Under the pieces are notes generated by a model. It did not search any database and was not told the DNA's origin. It saw nothing but the letters and a program-made list of their open reading frames with translations. From positions 1-50,781 of the forward strand of contig URSJ01000007.1 in assembly GCA_900550495.1 (NCBI GenBank): 50,781 nt of DNA, in the 5' to 3' direction. Both the position numbers and the translations under genes were made by a program. The stretch comes from an uncultured Rickettsiales bacterium (GTDB taxonomy: Bacteria; Pseudomonadota; Alphaproteobacteria; Rs-D84). Below are positions 8,680 through 17,756 of the stretch, piece after piece; the first letter of the stretch is position 1, and each line of letters begins with the position of its first letter.

Positions 8680-9645
8680 ATGAGAAAAAGATTTTTATTT
8701 TTGTTACCTGTTTTCGTCGCATTATTTGGAAGTGCGGCCCATGCAAATTGGCAATATGATGGCGAATATATCGGCGATGGCTGGTTCAGTGATGATGGCT
8801 CGCGCTTTGTTATTTCAGTGCGTGGCGGCATGTCGTTTGGCACGGCAAAAATTCAAAATGACGTAGATGATTTGACACCGGCATACTATATGGAATCGGG
8901 CGGTGTGCCATTTCCTGAATTTATATGTGTTCGCGCCGGCGGGTGCAGTGGTTATACCTTTGCGGGGTATGTAAATCTGGGCGAGTTGCCTGTTCGTGAC
9001 GATAAATTGGACGCGTTTGCATTTGCAGCCGGGGCATCGGTTGGTTGGACGTTGCCAAATCGTCCACAGTGGCGACTAGAAGTGGGTTGGGACCACATCA
9101 ATAAAAGTGAATATAATCAATCTCCGTTACTAGAAGGAAAAACAACACTGTTTGATGGTGCGTATACTGATGCCGTTATTGTCCCAAGTGGTGCGGTTCA
9201 GTCGGACATGACAACCGATGTCATCAGTGCGATGGCGTTCTATGATTTCTTTGACGGGTTGCAGAAACCGTTGCAAACAGTAATTCCATATGTTGGTTTT
9301 GGTATTGGTTATGCAGATGTTCAGACGATTTTGAATTTGTCGGATCCGTATGGTGACTTGTCAGGGGTCTATGCATTAAAAGAATTCAGCGCTACTGATG
9401 AAAATGGATTGTTCCAGTTCTATCGTGCCGAAAAAAGCAATTCTACGGTTGCGGCATTGGCTGCGGTTGGCATGTCATATGGATTGGCAGAAAATACATT
9501 CTTGGATTTTGGTGTTCGTGCCATGTATATCCCCAAGGTTAAATGGCAACTGACAAATTCTGATAATACCAAGCATCGTGATTGGTTCAGTGCCAAGAAT
9601 TTGATATATACCAACGTAATGCTGGGGCTGCGATTCGAATTTTAA
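8680..9645 (+). CDS. Secreted outer-membrane beta-barrel protein
   Basis: A 321-residue protein with a signal peptide (MRKRFLFLLPVFVALFGSAAHA). The body has barrel strands and ends LGLRFEF, with the C-terminal Phe recognised by the BAM machinery. It resembles Opa/surface-antigen-like proteins of alphaproteobacteria with long loops between strands (for example the acidic loop after residue 45). Its neighbours give no functional clue. The ATG at 8680 sits right after an extended -10 box, so translation is probably leaderless. Confidence 0.8.
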   Translation: MRKRFLFLLPVFVALFGSAAHANWQYDGEYIGDGWFSDDGSRFVISVRGGMSFGTAKIQNDVDDLTPAYYMESGGVPFPEFICVRAGGCSGYTFAGYVNLGELPVRDDKLDAFAFAAGASVGWTLPNRPQWRLEVGWDHINKSEYNQSPLLEGKTTLFDGAYTDAVIVPSGAVQSDMTTDVISAMAFYDFFDGLQKPLQTVIPYVGFGIGYADVQTILNLSDPYGDLSGVYALKEFSATDENGLFQFYRAEKSNSTVAALAAVGMSYGLAENTFLDFGVRAMYIPKVKWQLTNSDNTKHRDWFSAKNLIYTNVMLGLRFEF

Positions 9646-9670
9646 AAAATGGGGCATCGCCCCATTTTTT
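9644..9670 (+). terminator. Terminator after the OMP gene
   Basis: ATGGGGC and GCCCCAT pair around ATC, flanked by A and T runs, so it can work in both directions. Confidence 0.85.
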
Positions 9671-9704
9671 AGTGATAAAGTGATACAGTGATTTAGTGAT
9701 AAAG
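9671..9704 (+). repeat. Octamer repeat tract, copy 1
   Basis: About four imperfect 8-base units of AGTGATA(A), the reverse complement of TATCACTT. It ends directly at the stop codon of the broken four-helix-bundle gene and is inverted relative to the tract on its other side. Confidence 0.7.
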
Positions 9705-10056
9705 TTATTTGTCTGATAATATTGATGCCTTGGTCGTGCGCGTTGTGGCCATCAGCAAACGTCCCAGTTCTAGACAATCATTATGTATTGATGTAAATTG
9801 TTCGTCTGACAAATAATGTGCATTTTTTAACCTTTGCAGCCAGAAAATAGTTTCGTTGTATTCTTTGGTTGCAATAATCATTTTTGCTAAAAAATCTTTT
9901 TTTGATGCGGCAAAAGCAGCCTCTGATACATTGGCGCCTATGCTGGTCCCAGAACGTTAACACAAATTCGGAATGCGTTGTTTGCAGATATTTGAATAAC
10001 CTGATAATTCTGTCTGCAAACAATTCGGATTTAATTTTCAGAACGCTTTCTTTCAC
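9705..10056 (-). pseudogene. Four-helix-bundle (23S rRNA IVS/S23-like) protein gene, frameshifted
   Basis: The N-terminal half reads from a GTG at 10056 (MKESVLKIKSELFADRIIRL, then LFKYLQTTHSEFVLT). It then loses frame, and the family's hallmark SGTSIGANVSEAAFA, followed by KKDFLAKMIIATKEYNETIF, continues one frame over to a TAA at 9705. Intact members have about five residues (Lys-Gln-Leu-Leu-Arg-like) between VLT and SGTS. Here a single base remains, so about 14 bases seem deleted. The family occurs as IVS-encoded proteins and as accessory proteins of diversity-generating retroelements. No retroelement is seen here. Octamer repeats flank it on both sides. Confidence 0.75.
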
Positions 10057-10097
10057 TTTGTCACTCTATCACTTTGTCACTCTATCACTACTCACTT
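10053..10097 (+). repeat. Octamer repeat tract, copy 2
   Basis: TCACTTTG and TCACTCTA alternate twice as perfect 16-base units, then TCACTA and CTCACTT follow. The tract covers the GTG of the broken gene and the last codon and stop of comM. Confidence 0.85.
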
Positions 10098-11618
10098 GAT
10101 GTTTGCACCATATTTTCCGCGATTGATGGGGCGGTATGATAACGCCTCGGCAATGTCACCCATTTCAATTTCGTTGCGTCCGGCCAAATCAGCAATTGTG
10201 CGTGCAATGCGACGAACGCGGTTATATCCGCGTGCCGACATTCCCATCTTTTCTGCGGCAGTGTTTAAAAAGTTTTGCAGTTCTGGTGCCAGTGTCGCCG
10301 CCGCGTCCAATGCCGTGCCGTCCAGATGCGCATTCTGGCAACCCTGGCGCACAATCTGGCGTTTATATGCGGCGACAACACGTGTGCGGATTTGCGCACT
10401 GTTTTCGCGTGGTGTGTTGTCAGTATTATTCATTTCCCAGGGATTTACTGGGTCAACATCAACATGCAGGTCAATTCTGTCCAACAGTGGCCCTGATATT
10501 TTATTCTGATACGCTTCTGCGCAGCGGGGCGCACGCGAGCAAGACAGGGCAGCATTGCCCAGATGTCCGCATGGACACGGATTCATCGCTGCAATCAGCT
10601 GGAATCGTGCTGGATATGTTGCGGTATTTTTCGCACGCGAAATCATAATTTTTCCAGACTCCATCGGCTGTCGCAGGATTTCTAGCGTCGCGCGATTAAA
10701 TTCTGGCAATTCGTCCAAAAACAGCACGCCATTATGCGCCAGTGATATTTCGCCAGGACGTGCGTTTGCGCCGCCACCTGCCAGTGCAACCTGGGACGCA
10801 GTGTGGTGGACGCTGCGAAATGGGCGCGTAGTAATCAGCCCGCGTGTCCCCAACAGTCCAGCAATAGAATATATTATTGATGTTTCCAGAATTTCATCGG
10901 CGGTCATTTCCGGCATAATTCCTGGCAATCGTGACGCCAGCATTGTTTTTCCCGACCCCGGTGGCCCAACCATCAGCATTGCGTGACCACCAGCCGCGGC
11001 GATTTCCAGCGCACGTTTTGCGGCGGCTTGGCCGTGTACCTCGGACATGTCGCCATATGTGGTGGTGTGCGCATAATTGGGTGCGGCGTCGGGCACAGAC
11101 AGGACATTTGTCCCATTAAAGTGATTTATCAATTCCAACACGTGCCCCGGTGCCAAAATATCGGCATGCCCGGACAGGCGTGCTTCCGAGCCTTGGTGGG
11201 CAGGACAAATTACCCCCAGGTCATTTCGTCGTGCCCACACGCTGGCGGGTAAAACGCCATCGGTGCGAACGATTGTGCCGTTCAGGCCAACTTCGCCCAA
11301 TATTAGATAATGGGACAGTTTATCTTCGGGCAAAATACCTAGTGCACACAATATGCCACACAGTATCGGCAGGTCAAAATGTGCACCAGTCTTTTCCACG
11401 TCTGCTGGCGACAGGTTTACAGTCAATCTTTTCGGTGGCATTGTTATGTTCAGTGCCCCCAATACGCTTTTTATACGTTCTGCTGATTCCTTGACCGCGC
11501 GGTCAGCCAGGCCAATGATGTTAAATTCCGGACTGGACAGGCCAGATGCCAATTGAACCTGGACATCAATGCGCGTCGCGTCCATTCCATTAAATATAAT
11601 TGAATTCAGTGAAATCAT
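10092..11618 (-). CDS. comM: ComM/YifB-type AAA+ ATPase
   Basis: A 508-residue protein of the Mg-chelatase-like YifB/ComM family; ComM drives branch migration during integration of transformed DNA. It has an N-terminal Lon-protease-fold domain (ISLNSIIFNGMDA to about 190), Walker A GPPGSGKTML, Walker B VLFLDELPEF, the Cys-containing insertion MNPCPCGHLG, arginine finger/sensor regions, and the C-terminal helical lid ending YRPINRGKYG. Length is normal. Its 3' end runs into the octamer repeat tract, so the last residues may have been remodelled. Confidence 0.93.
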   Translation of the reverse strand: MISLNSIIFNGMDATRIDVQVQLASGLSSPEFNIIGLADRAVKESAERIKSVLGALNITMPPKRLTVNLSPADVEKTGAHFDLPILCGILCALGILPEDKLSHYLILGEVGLNGTIVRTDGVLPASVWARRNDLGVICPAHQGSEARLSGHADILAPGHVLELINHFNGTNVLSVPDAAPNYAHTTTYGDMSEVHGQAAAKRALEIAAAGGHAMLMVGPPGSGKTMLASRLPGIMPEMTADEILETSIIYSIAGLLGTRGLITTRPFRSVHHTASQVALAGGGANARPGEISLAHNGVLFLDELPEFNRATLEILRQPMESGKIMISRAKNTATYPARFQLIAAMNPCPCGHLGNAALSCSRAPRCAEAYQNKISGPLLDRIDLHVDVDPVNPWEMNNTDNTPRENSAQIRTRVVAAYKRQIVRQGCQNAHLDGTALDAAATLAPELQNFLNTAAEKMGMSARGYNRVRRIARTIADLAGRNEIEMGDIAEALSYRPINRGKYGANIK

Positions 11619-11691
11619 ATGTGCATATTAAAACTTGCGCTAAATCAATTCAAGTTATAAAATACTCCGTGTTACAAAGGGGAATACAGAA

Positions 11692-12570
11692 ATGCCACTG
11701 AAAAATACTAATGTTGCACGTGAATGGTTTAATACGATATTTTATGGTGCTTTGATTGCGATTGCTTTTCGCAGTTTGCTGCTGGAACCATTTAATATTC
11801 CGTCAGGCTCGATGATACCGACATTGCATGTGGGGGATCATATCTTTGTGCAAAAATGGTCATATGGTTATTCACGCTATTCGTTCCCGTTTGGTTCGTG
11901 GAAAATTTGGAACGGTCGGTTTTGGGGACACAATCCGTCTGTCGGCGACGTGGTGGTATTTCGCAATCCCGTCAACGAATCCCAGGATTATATTAAACGT
12001 CTGATTGCCGTGCCGGGCGATACGGTGCAAATGATTGATGGGCGACTTTACATAAACGGCACAATTGTCCCGCGCGAGAAAAAAGGCGAATATATAGTTG
12101 CTAATTTGCCAAAATCATTGCGCAGCGTCGGTTATTACCAGGATAATATGTCAATAAAAGGCAACAAGATTTGGATTGACAATGCGCCTGCGCCTTTTAA
12201 TTATACAATTGAATACAAGGATGACCGTCTGTGCCGTATTTATGACGGGGCGTGTGGCGTATTCCATATGACCGAATATACTGAAACATTGCCAAATGGT
12301 GTCCAGCACAGTATTATCGAGGCGTCTGATGATGCACCACTGGATAACACGCCGTTGTTCACCGTGCCGGAAAACCACTATTTCTTTATGGGCGATAATC
12401 GCGATAACAGTCTGGACAGTCGTGCTGACGTTGGTTTTGTTCCACGTGACAACGTGCTGGGGCCGGCGTGGTTTATATGGTATTCGCACAACTATTATTC
12501 GCCAATGATTGCGGCATGGAATTGGAACAGCAAAATGCGCTGGGACAGATTTGGTATGGGGGTAAACTAA
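11692..12570 (+). CDS. lepB: Signal peptidase I
   Basis: A 292-residue inner-membrane protease that removes signal peptides after Sec or Tat export. It has one N-terminal membrane segment (about 14-32), the catalytic Ser in SGSMIPTL, the catalytic Lys in YIKRLIAVPGD, and the conserved box MGDNRDNSLDSR. AAAGGGG precedes the ATG at 11692. The rnc gene starts one base after its stop, the common lepB-rnc operon. Confidence 0.96.
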   Translation: MPLKNTNVAREWFNTIFYGALIAIAFRSLLLEPFNIPSGSMIPTLHVGDHIFVQKWSYGYSRYSFPFGSWKIWNGRFWGHNPSVGDVVVFRNPVNESQDYIKRLIAVPGDTVQMIDGRLYINGTIVPREKKGEYIVANLPKSLRSVGYYQDNMSIKGNKIWIDNAPAPFNYTIEYKDDRLCRIYDGACGVFHMTEYTETLPNGVQHSIIEASDDAPLDNTPLFTVPENHYFFMGDNRDNSLDSRADVGFVPRDNVLGPAWFIWYSHNYYSPMIAAWNWNSKMRWDRFGMGVN

Positions 12571-12571
12571 A

Positions 12572-13204
12572 TTGGAAAAACTGAATTACATATTTAAGAA
12601 TCCGAAATTGTTAGAATTGGCCTTGACTCAGTCAGGTGTTGATGGTGCGCATAATAATGAACGACTGGAATTCATCGGGGACCGTGTGCTGGGGTTGACG
12701 GTGGCAGCGTTGCTGTATGAGATGTACCCAGACGAAACCGAAGGCGAACTGGCTCGTCGTCATGCAATGCTGGTATCAACAGAAACCCTGGCGTCAGTTG
12801 CAGATAAATTGAAATTGGCATCGCACATCCGACACGGACATATGACTGGCGGTCGCATTCGTCATATCATGGCTAACGCGATGGAGGCGATTTTTGGTGC
12901 AATCTTTATAGATGGCGGTTTTGATGCGGCGTGCGCGGTAATAACATCGTTCTGGCGCGAATTGGCGTCGGCTGATGCCACCGCGCCCAAGGATGCGAAA
13001 ACCGCATTACAGGAATTGGTTCAAAAACGGGACGATGGTGCATTACCGGTATATGAATTCTTGGAACAGACCGGTGCATCACACAGCCCGATTTTTCGCG
13101 TGCGGGTAACTGCGTTGGGTCACGCCGCGGACGCCACCGGTTCATCTAAAAAGGCGGCCAGTATAAATGCCGCAGATGCGTTGCTGAAAATCCTTGCAAT
13201 TTAG
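12572..13204 (+). CDS. rnc: Ribonuclease III
   Basis: A 210-residue double-strand-specific endoribonuclease that processes rRNA precursors and structured mRNAs. The signature NERLEFIGDRVLGL carries the metal-binding acidic residues, and the second acidic site is in NAMEAIFGAIFIDGG. The dsRNA-binding domain spans about 140-208 (DAKTALQELVQ to SKKAASINAADALL). The start is a TTG immediately after the lepB stop, suggesting translational coupling. Confidence 0.95.
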   Translation: MEKLNYIFKNPKLLELALTQSGVDGAHNNERLEFIGDRVLGLTVAALLYEMYPDETEGELARRHAMLVSTETLASVADKLKLASHIRHGHMTGGRIRHIMANAMEAIFGAIFIDGGFDAACAVITSFWRELASADATAPKDAKTALQELVQKRDDGALPVYEFLEQTGASHSPIFRVRVTALGHAADATGSSKKAASINAADALLKILAI

Positions 13205-13256
13205 ATATCTGGTGTCTAGAATCAAGTAAAATTAAATATAACCCAGGGGATAAATA

Positions 13257-13589
13257 ATGTTTTCTATTTTGTTGGTGTTGTTGATAATTGTCGCAGTGTT
13301 TATGATTGGCGTCATTTTGTTACAGAAATCCGAGGGCAGCGGTATGTCCGGTTCGGCGGCGGCATCAATGTTTGGTGGCGCGTTGACGGGTGCGGCGGCT
13401 GGTAATTTTTTGACCAAATTGACGGCGTGGTTGGCAACGATTTTCTTTATTTTGTGCGCAGCATTGGCGTTAGTCGCATCAAAATCTGATGTTGCGTCAC
13501 GTCAGTCCGAATTACGCCAAGAAATTTTACAGCAAGATGGTGCGCCTGTCGCACCGGCAGAATTATCGGACGCAGCACCAGAAAAATAA
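13257..13589 (+). CDS. secG: Protein translocase subunit SecG
   Basis: A 110-residue two-helix membrane protein of the SecYEG channel. The first helix (about 2-23) is followed by the conserved loop LLQKSEGSGMSGSAAASMFGG, and the second helix is at about 58-78. A short hydrophilic Glu/Ala-rich tail follows. AGGGG lies nine bases before the ATG. Confidence 0.92.
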   Translation: MFSILLVLLIIVAVFMIGVILLQKSEGSGMSGSAAASMFGGALTGAAAGNFLTKLTAWLATIFFILCAALALVASKSDVASRQSELRQEILQQDGAPVAPAELSDAAPEK

Positions 13590-13605
13590 TAAAAAAAGTC
13601 ACAAC

Positions 13606-13637
13606 GAAAAAATCGCCCAGGTTTGGGCGATTTTTTC
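13606..13637. terminator. Bidirectional terminator
   Basis: AAAAAATCGCCCA and TGGGCGATTTTTT form a strong hairpin between secG and the convergent small membrane protein. Confidence 0.85.
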
Positions 13638-13655
13638 ATTCAGGTTTTGGGTTCC

Positions 13656-13904
13656 TTACTTTCGCTTTTTCGAAACCGGTTTCTTTTGCGCTGTGGTTTT
13701 CACAGGCTTTTTTGCCGATTCTTTTGCGAACTCTTTGTATAACATAACGACGCATGTGTATCCGATAACCGCGGACAGGGCCGTTATGACGCCATCAATC
13801 AGGCCATCGGAAAAGATTGCAAACAATATAATCGCCGCAACCAATACAACCGTATAACCCAAATTCTTGGCTAATACATTTAAAACTTTTTCTGCTGTTT
13901 TCAT
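13656..13904 (-). CDS. Small two-helix membrane protein with basic tail
   Basis: Not recognised. 82 residues with two hydrophobic segments (about 16-33 and 37-56) and a strongly basic Lys-rich tail (KKPVKTTAQKKPVSKKRK). The tail and topology suggest an inner-membrane protein whose C-terminus may touch nucleic acid, lipid or ribosome. AAAGGAA precedes the ATG, and a TGATATAAT extended -10 lies upstream (13935-13943, minus strand). Confidence 0.6.
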   Translation of the reverse strand: MKTAEKVLNVLAKNLGYTVVLVAAIILFAIFSDGLIDGVITALSAVIGYTCVVMLYKEFAKESAKKPVKTTAQKKPVSKKRK

Positions 13905-13977
13905 GATATAATTCCTTTCGTTTGGACACAGTCATTATATCACAAAAAAATGCAATTTCAAAAATATCTGTGATAAA

Positions 13978-13999
13978 AACCGCGAGATGTCTCGCGGTT
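13978..13999 (-). terminator. Terminator of the 14.0-14.8 kb gene
   Basis: AACCGCGAGA and TCTCGCGGTT pair, with an A run on the plus strand that reads as U on the minus-strand transcript. Confidence 0.7.
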
Positions 14000-14029
14000 A
14001 TGTTCAAGGGAGATATGAACAATTTCTGA

Positions 14030-14788
14030 TTACAAAATCACCTGGCCGCCCAAACGTGCCGTGCGTGGCAGTGGGCCAAATGATGATTTCGGACTGACAT
14101 AAATATTACCCGTAACAGTGAATGCGCCACAGAATTGCACCATGTTCACATTGCGCAAGAACAGGTTACCTTGGATGCGGACACCGCAGGGCAGTGTGTA
14201 TTTGCGCATATTTTGCAGATACAGGTTGCCGCGGATGGTGTCGCCGTTGCGCAAAATTGTTGCACTGTCGCGATGGTCGATAATGATGTCGCCATACAGG
14301 TCACGCCCCATACGCGCAGTCTGACGGATGGTGGCCTGGCACGGTTTTGTGTTTGTAACGCTGACCGGGGTGGCGACGTATTCGCGGTTTGCGGTGCGTT
14401 TAATCGGTAATGTTGGGTTTGTGACGGTCTGCACTGAATGACGCGGCGTTGGTTTTACAACTGTGGCAGCAACAGGCTGTTCAATCATAACGACGCTTGG
14501 GGTGCGACGAGCACGCATAATGTCTAAAATCAGCATCGTAAACAGAACAATAATCGCCACTAATAATGTCAAATTTACCAATCCAATTAAATCAATACTG
14601 CAAATCCATGCCCATATGCGACGAACAAGACGCATGATAAATTTAAATGGTGCGCATGCGATTTCGCGACTGCGTCCCCAGAACGTTTTCTTTTGTGATT
14701 TGCGTGCGGTGTTGCGTTTTGCAGACGGACGGGCCTTTTTGCGTTCTACGCGCCGGGCGGCGATTTTCATTTTTAATTTGTTGAACAT
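14030..14788 (-). CDS. Membrane-anchored protein with bactofilin-like beta repeat
   Basis: Not assigned to a named family. 252 residues. A very basic N-terminus of about 45 residues (many Arg/Lys) is followed by a single membrane helix at about 68-90 (IGLVNLTLLVAIIVLFTMLIL) and a Pro/Thr-rich linker. From about residue 165 there is a repeated pattern of short beta strands with regular Gly-Asn-Leu turns (GDTIRGNLYLQN, RIQGNLFLRN, TVTGNIYVSP). The pattern resembles the right-handed beta-helix of bactofilins, suggesting a cell-shape or envelope scaffold. AAAGGTG precedes the ATG. Confidence 0.6.
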   Translation of the reverse strand: MFNKLKMKIAARRVERKKARPSAKRNTARKSQKKTFWGRSREIACAPFKFIMRLVRRIWAWICSIDLIGLVNLTLLVAIIVLFTMLILDIMRARRTPSVVMIEQPVAATVVKPTPRHSVQTVTNPTLPIKRTANREYVATPVSVTNTKPCQATIRQTARMGRDLYGDIIIDHRDSATILRNGDTIRGNLYLQNMRKYTLPCGVRIQGNLFLRNVNMVQFCGAFTVTGNIYVSPKSSFGPLPRTARLGGQVIL

Positions 14789-14897
14789 GGATTCACCTTT
14801 ATTGGTTCGTTTTATTTATTGAAATAATAGTCAAAAAATACAATTTGTCAAGTATTTTGTCAATTGTTTTTGTCAAATTTCTGGTTGTGCATATGGT

Positions 14898-14927
14898 TTG
14901 ACGCGGGGGCGTGTTTCAGGCTATGAT
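14898..14927 (+). promoter_or_regulatory. Promoter of the lipoprotein hydrolase gene
   Basis: TTGACG (14898-14903), an 18-bp spacer and TATGAT (14922-14927). The ATG is nine bases further, leaving at most two or three untranslated bases. Confidence 0.6.
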
Positions 14928-14936
14928 ATATTAATA

Positions 14937-15668
14937 ATGATAGGTCGTCTGTATTTTTTATGTATATGTATCTTGTGCGGTTGTGCGTATGTGCCCCGTG
15001 GCGAATTGTTGGGATTCGCGCCGATAACAGTTGATGCAGGTAAATACCAAATTGCCACATGGCAAAAAATTACAGCCCCTCAGGCACCAATACATGTTTA
15101 TATAGAGGGGGACGGTCACGCGTTTAATTCCAGTGGACGCCCAACGTCAGATCCGACACCGCACAGCACATTTGTGCGCGATTTGGTGGCGCAAGACAGG
15201 GCGGCAAACGTCGTGTATATCGCGCGTCCGTGTCAATTCATTATGTCGGATACGTGTTCTCGTCATGATTGGACCGACGGGCGTTTTTCGGCTGATGTTA
15301 TTGATTCTGTGGCAGCGGCAATAAAATCTGTGGTCGGTGCGCGTCCTGTTGTGTTGGTTGGATATTCGGGCGGTGCGATGGTGTCGGGTCTGATTATAAC
15401 GCGACACCCAGAAATAAATGTCACGCGATGGATTACTATTGCTGGGGTTTTGAATCACAGCACGTGGACTGCGCACTTTGGTGATACACCACTGACGCGT
15501 TCACTGGATATGGATACGTTGCCCGATGTGCCCCAGGTGCACTATGTCGGCACACGCGACCGCATTGTTCCAATGCAGTTGACGACCCATATTGTGCATG
15601 GTTCGGATATAGTGATTGTTCCAGGTGCCACGCACGATGATTTTAAAAATCTTGAAATCAAATATTGA
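14937..15668 (+). CDS. Lipoprotein alpha/beta hydrolase
   Basis: A 243-residue protein with a lipoprotein signal (hydrophobic stretch ending LCGC, Cys about 16). The body is an alpha/beta hydrolase: an early GDGHAFNSSG loop, the nucleophile elbow GYSGGAM, an acid near GTRDRIVP, and a catalytic His in PGATHDDF. It probably sits on the periplasmic face of a membrane as an esterase or thioesterase of unknown substrate. The reading frame is open from a TTG at 14898, but that start would lie in the promoter; ATG 14937 places the signal peptide correctly. Confidence 0.8.
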   Translation: MIGRLYFLCICILCGCAYVPRGELLGFAPITVDAGKYQIATWQKITAPQAPIHVYIEGDGHAFNSSGRPTSDPTPHSTFVRDLVAQDRAANVVYIARPCQFIMSDTCSRHDWTDGRFSADVIDSVAAAIKSVVGARPVVLVGYSGGAMVSGLIITRHPEINVTRWITIAGVLNHSTWTAHFGDTPLTRSLDMDTLPDVPQVHYVGTRDRIVPMQLTTHIVHGSDIVIVPGATHDDFKNLEIKY

Positions 15669-15700
15669 CAAAATAATAATTGTGTATTATCGTCGCTGGT

Positions 15701-16459
15701 ATGAGTGAAATAAAAATCTTTCCGATATTTAATCAAGACGCACCCAAAATTTGGGACGACTTTATTCGTATCCGTGCCGCGGCATTGGAACAGAAATACA
15801 ATTTCCCGGTGACAAAGGATGAAAATAACCAGGTCAGACAAGACTTGGAATGTTATTGGCGCACGAGAGAGTTTAATTTTGCCTTTGGGGCATATGATGC
15901 CGATAATATGGTTGGGTTTACGCGTGGCAATTGCTGGTATCATACCACCACTGTGCACAGCCTGTATATTTTGCCGGAATACCAAGGTACAGGAATTGGT
16001 CGTAAATTATTGACTCAGGTTGAAAATATCAGTGGATTTGAAACGATTACAATAGATTTGATTTCATTGACATATGCCGTCAACTTTTATCGAAAAATGG
16101 GATACCGTCCGGTATATCGAAACGGGCTGGATGCATCAAACGAAATGTTCAAGCGTACGCCCAGTTTACCAAAGTGCACAGTATTGCCGATATTTTATGC
16201 GTCGCCAATGATTCGTTCCGAATGTGACAAAATTGCGGCGGCGAATCATGTGACGTTTAAGTCTAAATTAATTAATCGTGGACATGTGCGCGGACTGGTC
16301 TATGTCAACGATAAATCAGAAATCATCGGATACGGGCTTCAGACCGCAGACGCGTTACCTGATATTCACGTTGCACCACAAAGTTGCGTTCCGTATATAA
16401 AGGGACGCCTGGAACGGGAATTTGCACGCCTGGCTATGATGCCCCAGAAAACAAAATAG
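15701..16459 (+). CDS. GNAT-family N-acetyltransferase with C-terminal extension
   Basis: A 252-residue protein. The acetyl-CoA-binding motif LYILPEYQGTGIGRKLL and the following AVNFYRKMGYRPV identify a GNAT fold in the first 150 residues. A further 100 residues (from TVLPIFYASPMI) form a second, half-GNAT-like region ending in a basic tail. Substrate unknown. ATG 15701 is chosen because it begins the fold. TATTAT at 15685-15690 lies ten bases upstream, so a very short leader is expected. Confidence 0.8.
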   Translation: MSEIKIFPIFNQDAPKIWDDFIRIRAAALEQKYNFPVTKDENNQVRQDLECYWRTREFNFAFGAYDADNMVGFTRGNCWYHTTTVHSLYILPEYQGTGIGRKLLTQVENISGFETITIDLISLTYAVNFYRKMGYRPVYRNGLDASNEMFKRTPSLPKCTVLPIFYASPMIRSECDKIAAANHVTFKSKLINRGHVRGLVYVNDKSEIIGYGLQTADALPDIHVAPQSCVPYIKGRLEREFARLAMMPQKTK

Positions 16460-16468
16460 GTGATAAAA

Positions 16469-16495
16469 CAAAAACGGGGCGACGCCCCGTTTTTT
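16469..16495. terminator. Bidirectional terminator
   Basis: CGGGGCG and CGCCCCG pair around one base with A and T tracts on either side. It separates the GNAT gene from the convergent M23 gene and overlaps that gene's stop. Confidence 0.85.
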
Positions 16496-17756
16496 ATAAT
16501 TGAATATATAAATTCGGATTATTCCCCAGGCGTTCCATCGCCGTATCCAGGGTTTTACGATATTCCAAGAATTTCTTTTTATTTGCCGAATCCAGATTAC
16601 TGATTGCGGGCAATTTCACCGTCATTGGATTGACATGCTTGCCGTTCTTGATAATTTCATAGTGCAAATGTGGACCCGTGGACAGGCCGGTTGACCCAAC
16701 ATAGCCAACGGTTTGCCCCTGGCGCACAGCGGTTCCAACAACAACACCCTTGGCAAAGCGTGACATGTGTGCATATAATGTTTCATACGAACCATTGTGA
16801 CGCAGTTTTATAAAGTTTCCGTGCCCCCGGTTGTATCCACGTGCAACAACGCGACCGGCACCCGCAGCAGGAATTGGCGTCCCAGTCGATGCGCGGAAAT
16901 CCACGCCCTTGTGTGCACGGGTAAAGCCCAGCACTGGGTGTTTGCGTCGACCAGAAAAACTGCTGGTGATTTTAGCATTGTTTATTGGCGTGCGTTTCAG
17001 TGATTTTATTGCACCATTACCGTCTTCGTCATAATAGCCCGATGTGCCGTCTGATTTGCGGAAACGATACATTTTGACATCGCCACGCAGTGCCTGGAAT
17101 TGGACTGCCAGGACACGACCGTTGTCAATTTTCTGACCGCTGGAAAAATTTTCTTCATATAAAACCGAGAATTTTTGGCCCGCGCGAACATCACGTTCAA
17201 AGTCCATTTCAAATGCCAGCAAATCGTATACGTCGGCTAAAATGCCTGCCGGAATTCCTGCACGCATGCCAGCCAAGTAAAAACTGTCCCCGTCCAGGAT
17301 TTCGCCCGATTTATATACTACGCGAACATCACGTTCAATATCAACTGTTTTGCTTTCCCAGTTGCCGCCATCACCGCATGTCAATTCCACCTGACGCCAG
17401 GGGGACGGGATAATAACAATCTTGGACACCGGGGCATCGTTGTCATCGCGAACAAATTCAATTTTATCGTTGTTTGCGCGCAATGTTGTTATTGACGCAT
17501 CTGATTTCAGAACACGTGCAATCGCATCAACGTCATTGTGGGTCAAACCCTGTTCAATCAACAGTTTTGACAACGTGTCGCCCGATGTAACCATCACGAC
17601 GTTTTTACATTCATTGTGATTCCCCAGGCCAGAAATCGTCCCGGGTGTATGAAATAATACGACGACAAGAACCGCCAACACGACCGCAACCGCCGCCAGT
17701 GCAATGACAATTTTTGACAGATTGTTTGGGTTTATAATATCTTTTGCTTTTTTCAT
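16494..17756 (-). CDS. Membrane-anchored M23 peptidoglycan endopeptidase
   Basis: A 420-residue protein with an N-terminal membrane helix (about 15-37) and a LysM/OapA-like segment (VTSGDTLSKLLIEQG). The C-terminal M23 domain has zinc ligands in HKGVDFR (His, Asp) and in HLHYEI. It should cut peptide cross-links in the periplasm, as MepM-type enzymes do to allow wall growth. The ATG at 17756 follows a TATAAT by seven bases, and no ribosome-binding site is possible between them. Earlier in-frame codons lie across the promoter. Confidence 0.9.
   Translation of the reverse strand: MKKAKDIINPNNLSKIVIALAAVAVVLAVLVVVLFHTPGTISGLGNHNECKNVVMVTSGDTLSKLLIEQGLTHNDVDAIARVLKSDASITTLRANNDKIEFVRDDNDAPVSKIVIIPSPWRQVELTCGDGGNWESKTVDIERDVRVVYKSGEILDGDSFYLAGMRAGIPAGILADVYDLLAFEMDFERDVRAGQKFSVLYEENFSSGQKIDNGRVLAVQFQALRGDVKMYRFRKSDGTSGYYDEDGNGAIKSLKRTPINNAKITSSFSGRRKHPVLGFTRAHKGVDFRASTGTPIPAAGAGRVVARGYNRGHGNFIKLRHNGSYETLYAHMSRFAKGVVVGTAVRQGQTVGYVGSTGLSTGPHLHYEIIKNGKHVNPMTVKLPAISNLDSANKKKFLEYRKTLDTAMERLGNNPNLYIQL

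Noticed and set aside
9705..10056. Diversity-generating retroelement around the four-helix-bundle gene
   Set aside because: No reverse transcriptase, template repeat or variable region is visible near it.
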